Shown here piece after piece: positions 24,859 to 33,832 of a stretch of DNA of 58,690 nt (within the stretch, counting starts at the first letter, position 1; every line of letters begins with the position of its first letter). This DNA is from Flavobacteriaceae bacterium. GTDB taxonomy: Bacteria > Bacteroidota > Bacteroidia > Flavobacteriales > Flavobacteriaceae. The stretch is from the NCBI GenBank assembly GCA_028284745.1, contig JANQRC010000019.1:1-58690 (forward strand), read 5' to 3'. The notes under the pieces are model-generated. The model was not told the DNA's origin. It made no database searches and saw only the letters and a program-made list of their open reading frames with translations. Made by a program: the position numbers and the translations under genes.

Positions 24859-25682
24859 GGCTTTGCATTTTTATATTCGCCCAACACTTTGAAATCGCCT
24901 GTCATAATTTCTAAGAGGGATCTCGCCTTTGCAAAATCATCATAGCTCTTAAAGGTCACATCCGCAAAGAAAAAATACACCCAAGGTGTCTCGATCACTG
25001 GCAGGGATTGTATCTTGGTGAGGTTCAATCGGCAATCGCTCATCACATTCAGCACGGTTGCCAGGCTACCACGTTTATGGTCGGTAGTAAATCGAATCGA
25101 AGCTTTGTTCACTTCTTCTTTTGGCAACCATGCGTTCTGTGTGTGCAACACCACAAATCGTGTTGCATTGTTCTTTATGGTCTGAATACTTTCGGCCAGA
25201 ATGGCCACACCGTACAAGCTGGCCGCCGTTTTGCTGGCGATCGCCCCAATACCCTTTAGCTGCCTCTCTGCAATGCGTTTGGCCACTTCAGCTGTATCGG
25301 CGTCTTCCACTAGTTTGATATGTGGCTGCTTCTTGAAGAACTCCTTACATTGCAACAAGGCCATGGGATGCGAATAGACTTCGTTGATATCAGCGATGGT
25401 CTGTCCTGGCAAGGCCATCAGATTATGATGTATGCTCAAGTAATGTTCGCCCACAATATGAAGTTGATTCTTATCGATCCTCGCATAGTTGGGTATGATC
25501 GAGCCTGCAATGGAGTTTTCGATGGCCATCACTGCGTCAGAGCTTTCCTTAGAGATAAGGCTATCTACTTGCCTATCAAAGCAAAGGCACTCTTCTACCA
25601 AAACCCCTTCACCAAAATATTCTTCGGCCACTTGATGATGGTACGATCCCCTAACTCCTTGTATGGCTATCTTTCTATCCAT
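24855..25682 (-). CDS. pheA: Prephenate dehydratase
   Basis: Converts prephenate to phenylpyruvate. 275 residues: a periplasmic-binding-like catalytic domain (1-180; GVRGSYHHQVAEEYF, AIENSIAGSI, and NNATRFVVL containing the TRF motif) and an ACT regulatory domain (about 190-265). In the ACT domain the usual Phe-binding GAL and ESRP motifs read RGSLATVL and IQSLPV, so feedback inhibition could differ from the textbook enzyme. It is the first structural gene of the operon and is preceded by a Phe/Tyr leader peptide and a terminator (see entries at 25697-25834). It overlaps the aminotransferase start by 4 bp. Confidence 0.95.
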   Translation of the reverse strand: MDRKIAIQGVRGSYHHQVAEEYFGEGVLVEECLCFDRQVDSLISKESSDAVMAIENSIAGSIIPNYARIDKNQLHIVGEHYLSIHHNLMALPGQTIADINEVYSHPMALLQCKEFFKKQPHIKLVEDADTAEVAKRIAERQLKGIGAIASKTAASLYGVAILAESIQTIKNNATRFVVLHTQNAWLPKEEVNKASIRFTTDHKRGSLATVLNVMSDCRLNLTKIQSLPVIETPWVYFFFADVTFKSYDDFAKARSLLEIMTGDFKVLGEYKNAKP

Positions 25683-25696
25683 TCACTTTGATTCAT

Positions 25697-25726
25697 AAAA
25701 AAAGTCCCGATCTCTAATCAGGACTT
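25697..25726 (-). terminator. Attenuator terminator in front of pheA
   Basis: On the minus strand AAGTCCTGAT (25726-25717), loop TAGAG, ATCGGGACTT (25711-25702) form a 10-bp stem with one G-U pair, followed by a run of seven T (25703-25697, overlapping the stem end). It lies 14 nt before the pheA ATG and therefore must be read through for the operon to be expressed. The 5' arm can instead pair with CAGGACT in the leader reading frame. Confidence 0.85.
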
Positions 25727-25770
25727 CCTATGTTTTATGTGATGCTTAACTTATCTACACAACAGTCCTG
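25719..25770 (-). promoter_or_regulatory. Antiterminator pairing of the pheA attenuator
   Basis: CAGGACT (25770-25764), inside codons 22-24 of the leader peptide, is exactly complementary to AGTCCTG (25725-25719), the 5' arm of the terminator stem. A ribosome stalled on the Phe/Tyr codons 11-17 leaves CAGGACT free, so the antiterminator forms. A ribosome at the stop codon would mask it, so the terminator forms. Confidence 0.75.
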
Positions 25771-25834
25771 GTCCTTGCTTCAAAAAATAGAAGAAGAAAT
25801 AGAAACCGTTCCAGAAATAAGTATTGTGTGTCAT
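25751..25834 (-). CDS. Phe/Tyr-rich leader peptide of the pheA operon (27 aa)
   Basis: A 27-codon ORF starting MTHNTYFWNG. Between residues 6 and 17 it has six Phe, three Tyr and one Trp, including FYFFFYF at 11-17. It then continues with a short tail (LKQGPGLLCR). It is preceded by a well-formed promoter and followed, after its stop at 25751, by the terminator in front of pheA. The logic equals that of pheL in enterobacteria. The GPGL part of the tail doubles as the antiterminator strand. No T-box sequence is present. Confidence 0.85.
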   Translation of the reverse strand: MTHNTYFWNGFYFFFYFLKQGPGLLCR

Positions 25835-25853
25835 TGTTTGTACTTATCGTCAG

Positions 25854-25883
25854 TAAATGTAGCATTCCTTATGAAAACTGCAA
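25854..25883 (-). promoter_or_regulatory. Promoter of the pheA operon
   Basis: On the minus strand TTG (25883-25881), exactly 19 bp, TACATTTA (25861-25854). This matches the Bacteroidota TTG-N19-TAnnTTTG pattern except for the last base. Transcription would start near 25847, about 13 nt before the leader-peptide ATG. Confidence 0.65.
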
Positions 25884-25990
25884 GGGAAATACGCTACTTT
25901 TTCTGATATTTCAATGTAAAAAGGATTTTGTTTTGGGTTTCAGCATAAAAACCCCTTTTTCCTGAAAATATTTTAACCCATCGTTTTACT

Positions 25991-25998
25991 TATTTTTG
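25991..25998 (+). promoter_or_regulatory. -7 element for gldA
   Basis: TATTTTTG fits TAnnTTTG and lies 16 nt before the ATG at 26015. No -33 TTG is seen at 19 bp. Confidence 0.4.
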
Positions 25999-26014
25999 CT
26001 TGAAATTCATTTGT

Positions 26015-26908
26015 ATGTCCATCAAGGTAGAAAACATCACGAAGATCTATGCTTCCCAAAAAGCGCTGGATGGTGTTTCCTTTCAGGTCGAAAAGGGAGA
26101 GATCGTTGGTTTTTTGGGCCCGAACGGCGCTGGCAAGTCTACCATGATGAAGATCTTGACCACATGCATCGGAGCTTCGGACGGAAATGCCATGGTGAAT
26201 GATCTTGACGTTTCTACACAGCAGAAGAACGTACAGCAAAGCGTTGGTTATTTGCCAGAGCACAATCCGTTGTATCTGGATATGTATGTTCGGGAATATT
26301 TGCACTTTAACGCCGCCGTCTATAAAACAAACAGGGCCAGCGTTGAAGAAGTCATTGAACTAACAGGCCTCGCCCCAGAATCCCATAAGAAGATCGGTCA
26401 ACTTTCTAAAGGATACAGACAACGCGTGGGATTGGCAAGCGCACTGCTGCATGACCCACAGGTCTTGATCTTGGACGAGCCTACTACCGGACTAGACCCC
26501 AACCAGTTGGTCGATATTCGTAGTTTGATAAAAAATGTAGGCAAAGAGAAGACCGTATTCCTTTCTACGCACATCATGCAAGAGGTGGAGGCTATTTGCG
26601 ACCGGGTGATCATCATTGACCGAGGAAAGGTCGTGGCCGACCAGAAGCTTTCAGCATTAAGAGCTGGACAAGAGCAGATCATCGAGGTAGAATTCGATTA
26701 CCGCGTGGAAGATGTTTTTTTGAAGCGTTTACCCCATGTGAAGTCTGTAAGGAATATTCATGACCTTCTGTATGAAGTGACTTTTGACACTCAACAGGAC
26801 ATGCGTTCTGCAGTTTTTGACTTTGCTCACGATAACCAGTTGAAGATCTTGAAGCTGAATCAAAAGAACAAGAACCTAGAGAGTCTTTTTAGAGAGTTGA
26901 CCTCCTAG
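26015..26908 (+). CDS. gldA: Gliding motility ABC transporter ATP-binding protein GldA
   Basis: GldA is the ATPase of the GldA-GldF-GldG ABC transporter associated with gliding. 297 residues from the ATG at 26015 (MSIKVENITKIYASQKALDGV), preferred over a TTG five codons upstream. Walker A is GPNGAGKST, the signature is LSKGYRQRVGLASALLHDP, Walker B is VLILDEPTTGLDP, and the H-loop is STHIM. The C-terminal 80 residues form the extension common to this ABC-2 type subgroup. gldF and gldG are not adjacent, as in other flavobacteria where gldA is separate. The 3' end overlaps the convergent DUF2807 gene by 4 bp. Confidence 0.92.
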   Translation: MSIKVENITKIYASQKALDGVSFQVEKGEIVGFLGPNGAGKSTMMKILTTCIGASDGNAMVNDLDVSTQQKNVQQSVGYLPEHNPLYLDMYVREYLHFNAAVYKTNRASVEEVIELTGLAPESHKKIGQLSKGYRQRVGLASALLHDPQVLILDEPTTGLDPNQLVDIRSLIKNVGKEKTVFLSTHIMQEVEAICDRVIIIDRGKVVADQKLSALRAGQEQIIEVEFDYRVEDVFLKRLPHVKSVRNIHDLLYEVTFDTQQDMRSAVFDFAHDNQLKILKLNQKNKNLESLFRELTS

Positions 26909-27657
26909 TTGGTAAAGATCAATCTGCCCGTGTACAGTTCTTCTACGTCAACGTTGGTCGGGCGATTCACTGAGATGACATCCCCAGTGCTTACAATACT
27001 TCCGGACAGGGATGCTACTGGGTGTATGACCATGTCGTTAGACCCTCGATGAAAGATCGAAATATTTTGAGCGATGAAGTCTTCGCCTTCGAATCGAGAA
27101 TCATTGGCAAAGAAATTCAACGTGAAGTTCTCTGTCCTCCCTGAAAGGAATAAGCTTGATAGGTTGTTGAATGTGACCCTCAATGACGTATTCTCTATCT
27201 GAAGGTCAAAGTTGCCCACGGCTGCGGTTTCCTCGTCGTTGAAATTCTCAGAAAGTAACACCAACTCCGGAAATCTCAGCACGCTTTCCGAACGAATGTC
27301 AAATCGTGTATTGCTTCTGATCTCAGTGATATTTGGTGCCGTCACAAAAATCTTTGTGATTCCAAACTCACGCACAAAATTGCACACATTGCCATTGGTG
27401 AGGATCAATTGCCTATCAACAACCTCGGCGCTGATATCGTTCATGAGATTTTCACCTGTTTCCACAACTACTTCATGCGTTTGTCCTTCGGCAAGGACCA
27501 TTTCAATGTAGTCGTTGACTATAATTCTCTCAAAAGAAGAAACCGAAAGCTCTTGCTGGACGATCGTGCCCGCGGTTTGGAAGCAGTCGTTGGCATTTTC
27601 GCTATCGCAAGCAAAGAACAGTATCGATATTCCTATAAAAAGTATTCGTTTTATCAT
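26905..27657 (-). CDS. DUF2807 (head GIN domain) lipoprotein
   Basis: 250 residues with a lipoprotein signal (MIKRILFIGISILFFAC, Cys17 followed by DSENA). The rest is a right-handed beta-helix-like DUF2807 domain: FERIIVNDYIEMVLAEG, VETGENLMNDI, then repeated short strands such as LQIENTSLRVTFNNLSSLFLSG and EGEDFIAQNISIFHRGSNDM. The function of the family is unknown; an envelope location is expected. It sits convergent to gldA. Confidence 0.8.
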   Translation of the reverse strand: MIKRILFIGISILFFACDSENANDCFQTAGTIVQQELSVSSFERIIVNDYIEMVLAEGQTHEVVVETGENLMNDISAEVVDRQLILTNGNVCNFVREFGITKIFVTAPNITEIRSNTRFDIRSESVLRFPELVLLSENFNDEETAAVGNFDLQIENTSLRVTFNNLSSLFLSGRTENFTLNFFANDSRFEGEDFIAQNISIFHRGSNDMVIHPVASLSGSIVSTGDVISVNRPTNVDVEELYTGRLIFTN

Positions 27658-27663
27658 GATATG

Positions 27664-27688
27664 ACTCCTGCCTATGCAGGAATGACAA
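27664..27688. repeat. Short dispersed palindromic repeat
   Basis: ACTCCTGCCTATGCAGGAAT followed by GACAA: TCCTGC pairs with GCAGGA across a 4-nt loop. Same family as the elements at 12725 and 48500. Confidence 0.5.
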
Positions 27689-27690
27689 AT

Positions 27691-28788
27691 TTATAATCTA
27701 ACTCCTAGTCCAAACTCTAATGCTTCGGCTTTTGCGGCATGTGATTTTAACGTCAATGCGCCAAACCATTTTTCTCCGAAATAACGCTTTAACCCTATTC
27801 GCTGGTAGGTTCGTCCTTCGAAGTCTACCGGATAATATACGTAATAGCCAAATTGTGTGACCAATGACGTTTTGTTGATGAACAGTTCGTGGCCAGCAAA
27901 AATACCGACTCTTTTGTAGTCTTCATCCCCTACTACTCCTTCTTCGGGAAATGCGATCCCTCGGAACCTTATCCACTCTTTCAAAAAATTTGAGAAGAAG
28001 GCATCGGCCCCTACTTGAAGTGCACTCACACTTCCTAACCGCTTATCAGCATAGGCTGAAAATATGTAGAATGGAAACTGACCACTATCTATGATATCAC
28101 TTTCATTGACTCCACTTCTGAACACCAGGTTATATCGAACAGGCTCAGTGTAGCGCTCTTTGCGCTCAAAAGGTCTGTATGTCATTTCGGAGAGATCCTC
28201 CAGTTGATAGTTAAGCCCCACGTTGAATGTCACAGAATTCACGCTAGTATTTGGTGCCTTCACATTGGCGTTGGAATAATGCATGACCGATAATCCGGCC
28301 TGTAACCCGAAACGATCAAAGATATTCTCTCTTTTATAGTTGAGCATCGCATAGGTACTGCTCATCAAACGTGTACCAAAAGCAATGTTCCTGAAGTTAT
28401 TCTCCTTGTCATAAGGCGCTGTAGTGATTGCCAGGCCCTGACCGATGCGGAACATCAAATTCCTATTGAAGAAATAGAAATTATAGTGTGCATAGGCCGA
28501 GAAGTTTTCGCCTAAGAATTCGTTCTTCAAGTTCTGGTATGCAAAAGAGAATCCGTAATCTGGATAGTTATAGCGGGCCTCCCACTCTTTGAACCCAAAG
28601 GTTTTTCTATTCCAACCTATGATGAAACCTTCTGGGTGGCCCGTGATCAAGTGTGAAATATCTGGATTGTGTTTGGCGATGTTCCCTGTGAAATAGCTAA
28701 CGTCTACATACGTAGCCTTGGGGTCTTCCTCTTGGCCAAAACCAAGAAACGCGGCACACAGAATAATAAAACCTAGGGTCTGCTTCAT
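27691..28788 (-). CDS. Acyloxyacyl hydrolase / PagL-like outer-membrane lipid A deacylase
   Basis: 365 residues from the ATG at 28788, where a signal peptide starts (MKQTLGFIILCAAFLGFGQ). An upstream in-frame start lies inside metF and is rejected. The body is made of alternating amphipathic strands, as expected of an outer-membrane barrel. Residues GLQAGLSVMHYSNANVKAPN match the His-x-Ser active-site stretch of PagL-type deacylases (HYSN). A downstream Glu is expected for the triad but was not pinpointed. It follows metF by 19 bp, so it could be carried on the metH-metF message. Confidence 0.72.
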   Translation of the reverse strand: MKQTLGFIILCAAFLGFGQEEDPKATYVDVSYFTGNIAKHNPDISHLITGHPEGFIIGWNRKTFGFKEWEARYNYPDYGFSFAYQNLKNEFLGENFSAYAHYNFYFFNRNLMFRIGQGLAITTAPYDKENNFRNIAFGTRLMSSTYAMLNYKRENIFDRFGLQAGLSVMHYSNANVKAPNTSVNSVTFNVGLNYQLEDLSEMTYRPFERKERYTEPVRYNLVFRSGVNESDIIDSGQFPFYIFSAYADKRLGSVSALQVGADAFFSNFLKEWIRFRGIAFPEEGVVGDEDYKRVGIFAGHELFINKTSLVTQFGYYVYYPVDFEGRTYQRIGLKRYFGEKWFGALTLKSHAAKAEALEFGLGVRL

Positions 28789-28807
28789 AAACGAAAGCAA
28801 AAGTAAC

Positions 28808-29761
28808 TTAAAAAATAGCTTCTGCAATAGCTTTAATGTTACTAGACTTGCCCATTGAATAGAAATGGAGTACTGGTACGCCAGCTTGCATCAACTCTTT
28901 GGATTGCTGAATGGCCCATTCGACACCTACTTGTCTGGCAGCCTTGCTATCCTTACACGCTTCCACAGCATCTACCAGGTCTTCAGGCAGGTCTATCTTG
29001 AAGACCTGTGGTAACAATTGCAGGTGTTTTTTAATGGCCAATGGCTTGATGCCGGGCACGATAGGGACATTGATACCGTATTGCCTAGCGAGGTCGCAGA
29101 ACTCGAAATACTTGTGGTTGTCAAAAAACATTTGTGTCACCACATAATCTGCCCCAGCATCGACTTTTTCTTTAAGCCGTTTCAGGTCTGATGTTATAGA
29201 AGGTGCTTCTATGTGTTTTTCGGGATAACCGGCAACACCTATACAGAAGTCAGCGCAATTGTCGGTCTCAACGACTTCGTGGAGAAAGTTGCCACAGTTC
29301 ATCTGTTGGATCTGTTCTACAAGTTCCTTGGCATATTGATGACCCCCGTTTGTGGGCTCAAAGTACTTTTGTTCTTTCATCGCATCGCCACGAAGTGCCA
29401 TGACATTGTCTATCCCTAGATATTGACAATCTACAAGAAGGTATTCTGTTTCCTCTTTGGTAAAACCGCCACAGAGCACATGAGGTACGGTATCCACTTC
29501 ATATTTGTGCTTGATCGAGGCACAGATGCCCAGGGTACCTGGACGCATGCGCGTCAACTTCTTGTCGAGCAACCCATCGCGATCGATATAAATATACTCT
29601 TCTCTCGAAGTAGTGACATCAATAAATGGTGGCTTGAACTCCATCAAGGGATCGATGTTGTCGTACAGTTCTTGGATACTCCTTCCTTTTTTGGGCGGAA
29701 TGATCTCGAAGGAAAACAAAGTCTTTCCGTTGGCAGCTTCTATATGGTCTGTGACTTTCAT
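28808..29761 (-). CDS. metF: Methylenetetrahydrofolate reductase
   Basis: Reduces 5,10-methylene-THF to 5-methyl-THF, the methyl donor for methionine synthase. 317 residues from the ATG at 29761 (MKVTDHIEAANGKTLFSFEIIPPKKG). A longer start at 29824 overlaps metH and is rejected. Family features: FSFEIIPPK at the N-terminus, DVTTSREEY, VLCGGFTKEE, ALRGDA, GVAGYPEKH, VTQMFFDNHKYFEF and VPGIKPL. It is 32 bp downstream of the C-terminal metH gene and belongs to the SAM-I controlled operon. Confidence 0.95.
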   Translation of the reverse strand: MKVTDHIEAANGKTLFSFEIIPPKKGRSIQELYDNIDPLMEFKPPFIDVTTSREEYIYIDRDGLLDKKLTRMRPGTLGICASIKHKYEVDTVPHVLCGGFTKEETEYLLVDCQYLGIDNVMALRGDAMKEQKYFEPTNGGHQYAKELVEQIQQMNCGNFLHEVVETDNCADFCIGVAGYPEKHIEAPSITSDLKRLKEKVDAGADYVVTQMFFDNHKYFEFCDLARQYGINVPIVPGIKPLAIKKHLQLLPQVFKIDLPEDLVDAVEACKDSKAARQVGVEWAIQQSKELMQAGVPVLHFYSMGKSSNIKAIAEAIF

Positions 29762-29793
29762 CAGGTATTTGTAATGTATCTTTATTGATAATT

Positions 29794-32490
29794 TTAACGA
29801 GGCGCTAGATTTGGATTCAACCATTTTCTAGCCTCTTCTATTGAAAGATTTCTTCGGGCAGCATAATCGCTGAGTTGGTCTTCAGTGATCTTTCCCAGTC
29901 CAAAATATTTGGCTTCAGGATGGGCAAAATAATATCCGGAAACCGATGCAGCAGGCCACATGGCCAAACTTTCGGTAAGCTTCACACCAATTTTTTCTTC
30001 GACATTCAGTAGTTCCCAAATGGTTTGTTTTTCCATATGGTCTGGACAAGCGGGATAGCCTGGTGCAGGTCGAATACCCTTATAACTTTCTTTGATCAGC
30101 TCTTCATTGCTCAAGCTCTCTTTGGAAGCATAGCCCCAATGCTCTCTTCGCACCTGCTCATGGAGATATTCTGCAAAGGCCTCGGCCAATCGGTCGGCCA
30201 AGGCTTTGACCATAATGGAGCTGTAATCATCGTGTTGCTCCTCGAATTCTTTGGCAAGTTTGTCTGCCCCCAACCCTGCAGTGACACAGAAGCAGCCTAT
30301 GTAATCTGTCTTTTGGGACGTCTTGGGTGCTATATAGTCAGCCAAGGCGATATTTGGTACCCCATCGCGCTTTTTGAGTTGTTGTCGCAGGGTCAAGAAA
30401 AGCCTCCTCTGCCCTTTGGGCATCTCCCCCATTGGAGAAGAAATTTTAACCGCTATGTCGTCGTCGTTTATAGAATTGGCCTCAAAAAGTCCGAAGATCG
30501 CTTTGGCCTCCAACAGCTTTTCCTCGAAAATCCTCTTCAACATCTCTTGGGCATCATTGAACAGGGCGCTAGCCTGTTCACCAACTATATCATCCTCTAA
30601 AATTGCCGGAAACTTTCCATGCAAGTCCCAAGAGCGGAAAAAAGGTGTCCAATCGATATAGTCTCCCAGTTTTTTCAAATCGAGATCTTCTAGAACATGA
30701 GTCCCAAGTTGATTGGGTTTGAATGGTTGATATGTTTGCCAATCCAATTGAAGCTTGTTCTTCCGTGCTTGCTTGAGTGAGGTGTATTCCTTTTGTCTTC
30801 CTCTGCTTAAAAACTGCTCACGGAATTTCTCGTATTCATCTCGAATCTGCTTCTTGTAGTCTTCTTTTTCTTCCTGCAGCAAATTGCCTACTACCGTCAC
30901 TGCTCTAGAAGCATCGTTGACATGTACCACACCCTTGGCATATTCGGGAGCGATCTTTACGGCCGTATGCGCTCTAGATGTGGTGGCACCACCTATAAGC
31001 AGAGGGATGTTCAGACCATTCTTCTGCATCTCCTTGGCAAGGAACACCATTTCATCTAAAGAAGGCGTGATCAGACCACTTAGACCGATAATGTCTACTT
31101 GCTCCTGGATGGCCATTTGAATGATCTTTTCTGGGGGCACCATCACGCCAAGGTCGATGATCTCGTAATTGTTGCATCCTAGCACCACGCCCACAATATT
31201 CTTACCGATGTCATGCACATCACCTTTTACGGTGGCCAGGAGCACTTTTCCTAGCGAAGACGATCGTTCGTCCTTTTCTGCTTCGATAAATGGATTGAGG
31301 TAGGCAACTGCCCTTTTCATCACGCGAGCAGATTTCACCACCTGCGGAAGGAACATCTTCCCGCTACCAAAGAGGTCGCCCACCACATTCATACCATTCA
31401 TCAGATGATTCTCTATGACTTGAATGGGTCTTTCTACCGCTTTTCTTGCCTGCTCAACGTCTTCTTCTATAAATTCGTCAATACCTTTTACGAGTGCATG
31501 CGTAATGCGTTCCTGCAACTTGTTATCCCTCCATTCTAGATTCTTACTAGCCCCTTCCTTCTTATTGCCCTTTACGGTTTCGGCAAAGGCCAGCAATCGT
31601 TCGGTAGCATCATCCCTTCGGTTTAACAATACATCTTCAACGTGCTCTAACAGGTCTTTAGGAATTTCGTCATAGACTTCAAGCATAGCCGGGTTTACAA
31701 TACCCATATTCATACCATGCTGGATTGCATGGTAAAGGAAAGCAGCATGCATGGCCTCACGGACGGTATTATTTCCACGGAATGAAAACGAAACGTTGCT
31801 TACTCCGCCTGAGATGTTTGCATAGGGAAGGTTTTCTCGAATCCATTGAGTGGCCCTGAAGAAGTCTACCGCATTTTTTCGATGCTCTTCCATACCAGTT
31901 GCCACAGGAAATATGTTAGGGTCAAAGATGATATCCTCTGGTGGAAAACCTACTACTTCAGTAAGTATCTTATAAGAGCGCTCGCAAATTTCGATACGGC
32001 GTTCATAGGTATCGGCCTGACCTTCTTCGTCAAAGGCCATAACGATCACTGCGGCTCCGTAACGCTTAACGAGTTTGGCTTGACGGATGAATTCTTCTTC
32101 ACCTTCCTTGAGGCTAATGGAATTGACCACACATTTGCCCTGCACTACTTTTAGGCCTGCCTCGATGATCTCCCATTTAGACGAATCGATCATGATGGGC
32201 ACACGCGCAATATCGGGTTCAGAGGCAACCAGATTCAAAAAGGTTGTCATGGCCTCGACACCATCGATCATGCCTTCGTCCATGTTGACATCAATGATCT
32301 GTGCACCTCCTTCTACTTGATGGCGGGCCACTTCTAGAGCTTCATCGAACTTTTCTTCCCTGACCAGCCTCAAGAACTTGCGAGAACCTGTTACATTGGT
32401 TCGTTCCCCAACATTGATGAAGTTAGTAGTTGGAGTGACCACCAAAGGCTCCAATCCAGAAAGTGTCAGGTATTTATGGTCTTTACTCAC
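29794..32490 (-). CDS. metH: Methionine synthase, folate/B12/activation module (split MetH)
   Basis: 898 residues, equal to the C-terminal three modules of cobalamin-dependent methionine synthase. They are a pterin-binding domain (about 1-290; [31 protein letters not shown]), a cap and B12-binding domain (about 300-540; the cobalamin ligand motif DVHDIGKNI, and [10 protein letters not shown]), and a SAM-dependent activation domain (about 560-898; [31 protein letters not shown]). The homocysteine-binding module is encoded separately at 32765-33775. It starts with GTG overlapping the stop of the ABM gene (GTGA), so it is translationally coupled. Confidence 0.95.
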   Translation of the reverse strand: MSKDHKYLTLSGLEPLVVTPTTNFINVGERTNVTGSRKFLRLVREEKFDEALEVARHQVEGGAQIIDVNMDEGMIDGVEAMTTFLNLVASEPDIARVPIMIDSSKWEIIEAGLKVVQGKCVVNSISLKEGEEEFIRQAKLVKRYGAAVIVMAFDEEGQADTYERRIEICERSYKILTEVVGFPPEDIIFDPNIFPVATGMEEHRKNAVDFFRATQWIRENLPYANISGGVSNVSFSFRGNNTVREAMHAAFLYHAIQHGMNMGIVNPAMLEVYDEIPKDLLEHVEDVLLNRRDDATERLLAFAETVKGNKKEGASKNLEWRDNKLQERITHALVKGIDEFIEEDVEQARKAVERPIQVIENHLMNGMNVVGDLFGSGKMFLPQVVKSARVMKRAVAYLNPFIEAEKDERSSSLGKVLLATVKGDVHDIGKNIVGVVLGCNNYEIIDLGVMVPPEKIIQMAIQEQVDIIGLSGLITPSLDEMVFLAKEMQKNGLNIPLLIGGATTSRAHTAVKIAPEYAKGVVHVNDASRAVTVVGNLLQEEKEDYKKQIRDEYEKFREQFLSRGRQKEYTSLKQARKNKLQLDWQTYQPFKPNQLGTHVLEDLDLKKLGDYIDWTPFFRSWDLHGKFPAILEDDIVGEQASALFNDAQEMLKRIFEEKLLEAKAIFGLFEANSINDDDIAVKISSPMGEMPKGQRRLFLTLRQQLKKRDGVPNIALADYIAPKTSQKTDYIGCFCVTAGLGADKLAKEFEEQHDDYSSIMVKALADRLAEAFAEYLHEQVRREHWGYASKESLSNEELIKESYKGIRPAPGYPACPDHMEKQTIWELLNVEEKIGVKLTESLAMWPAASVSGYYFAHPEAKYFGLGKITEDQLSDYAARRNLSIEEARKWLNPNLAPR

Positions 32491-32768
32491 TGGTAGTGTT
32501 CAACGGTTGGGAAGGGTTCATAAAAATGGTGCAATAATGCCTTCCATTCTTGGTATTGGTCTGATCGCCTGAATCCTATTTCATGATCCTCTAAGGTTTC
32601 CCAATTCACCAATAAGAGGTACTTGTCATTTTGTTCGATACATTTCTTTAACTCATGGGAAACATATCCTTTCATAGAAGAAATGATGGATTGCGCCTTT
32701 TGAAAGGCTTCTTCAAAGGCTGAAGAAAGACCTGGTTTTATGTTGAGTATGGCAACTTCTAGAATCAT
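32487..32768 (-). CDS. ABM-family (antibiotic biosynthesis monooxygenase-like) protein
   Basis: 93 residues forming one dimeric alpha/beta-barrel domain: [22 protein letters not shown] at the N-terminus, then [24 protein letters not shown], and a His-rich end ([16 protein letters not shown]). Family members include quinol monooxygenases, haem-degrading enzymes and proteins of unknown function. It sits exactly between the two metH genes, overlapping each by 4 bp (ATGA with the upstream gene, GTGA with the downstream one). I infer a role linked to methionine synthase, for example in handling oxidised cofactor, but this is unproven. Confidence 0.8.
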   Translation of the reverse strand: MILEVAILNIKPGLSSAFEEAFQKAQSIISSMKGYVSHELKKCIEQNDKYLLLVNWETLEDHEIGFRRSDQYQEWKALLHHFYEPFPTVEHYQ

Positions 32769-33775
32769 ACTTCGACTTCTCTATGGACAGCCCTGGGTTT
32801 GTATTTTGATGCCGCTTCGGCAATCGATTGAATGTGATCGGGCGTGGTGCCACAACAACCACCGATGATATTGACAAGATCGTCTTCCAAATAACTTTCT
32901 ATAAGCTCTTGCATCTCCTCAGGCGTTTGATCGTATTCGCCAAAGGCGTTGGGCAATCCTGCATTGGGATGGGCCGAAGTAAAGAAATCGGTCTTTTGTG
33001 ATAGCCGTTGCAAATAGGGTTTTAACTGGTCGGCTCCTAGAGCACAGTTAAAGCCTACACTCAATAAAGGAATATGCGACATAGAAATCAAAAACGCTTC
33101 AACCGTTTGGCCAGAAAGTGTGCGTCCAGAAGCATCGGTGATCGTACCACTGACCATGACTGGAACATCAATTCCTTTTTCTTCTTTTACCTCTTCAATG
33201 GCAAACAGGGCGGCCTTGGCATTCAGGGTGTCGAATATGGTCTCGACAAGCAGCAAGTCGCAACCGCCATCGATCAGCGCTTCCGCCTGTTGTTTGTACG
33301 CAAGGCGTAGCTCATCGAAAGTAACGGCCCTGAATCCTGGATTGTTGACATCTGGCGACATGCTGGCCGTCTTGTTGGTCGGTCCTATAGAGCCTGCCAC
33401 AAATCTTGACTTTGAAGGTTCTCTTTGGGTAAAATCATTAGCGACTTCTTTGGCCAAGCGGGCAGATTCATAATTCAGCTCGTAGACCAATTCCTCCATT
33501 TCATAGTCGGCCATGGCAATGGTAGTACCCGAAAAGGTATTGGTCTCCACGATATCTGCACCTGCCTGAAAATACTTTGCGTGCACTTCCTTAATAGCTT
33601 CTGGTTGTGTCAAGGACAAGAGGTCGTTGTTGCCTTGCAAGGGTACTGGCCAGTCTTTGAATCGAGTTCCTCTGAAATCTTCCTCAGTGAACTGATAGCA
33701 CTGCAACATCGTACCCATGGCGCCATCTAGCACTAGGATCCGGTTTTGGAGTTCTTTGTAAATGTTGTTCTTCAT
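32765..33775 (-). CDS. metH: Methionine synthase, homocysteine-binding module (split MetH)
   Basis: 336 residues from the ATG at 33775 ([25 protein letters not shown]). This is the zinc-dependent homocysteine S-methyltransferase barrel. The zinc ligands are the Cys of VGFNCALGA and the CC pair in [23 protein letters not shown] and [15 protein letters not shown] are typical of MetH N-termini. It is the first gene of the operon metH(N) - ABM - metH(C) - metF and is preceded by a 230-nt leader and a SAM-I riboswitch. Split metH is usual in this phylum rather than a mutation. Confidence 0.94.
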   Translation of the reverse strand: MKNNIYKELQNRILVLDGAMGTMLQCYQFTEEDFRGTRFKDWPVPLQGNNDLLSLTQPEAIKEVHAKYFQAGADIVETNTFSGTTIAMADYEMEELVYELNYESARLAKEVANDFTQREPSKSRFVAGSIGPTNKTASMSPDVNNPGFRAVTFDELRLAYKQQAEALIDGGCDLLLVETIFDTLNAKAALFAIEEVKEEKGIDVPVMVSGTITDASGRTLSGQTVEAFLISMSHIPLLSVGFNCALGADQLKPYLQRLSQKTDFFTSAHPNAGLPNAFGEYDQTPEEMQELIESYLEDDLVNIIGGCCGTTPDHIQSIAEAASKYKPRAVHREVEV

Positions 33776-33832
33776 ATGTCTTTTTTCCCTTTTCTTTTTC
33801 CATTGATGAAAAAGAAACAAAAAAATCTAGGC

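Noticed and set aside
25697..25860. T-box riboswitch upstream of pheA
   Set aside because: No T-box sequence or specifier-loop architecture is present, and the leader contains a clear Phe/Tyr-rich ORF that can pair with the terminator, so ribosome-mediated attenuation explains the region.
29794..33775. metH as a frameshifted or broken gene
   Set aside because: The two parts split at a domain boundary, each has its own start, a further complete gene lies between them with 4-bp overlaps, and split metH is common in Bacteroidota.
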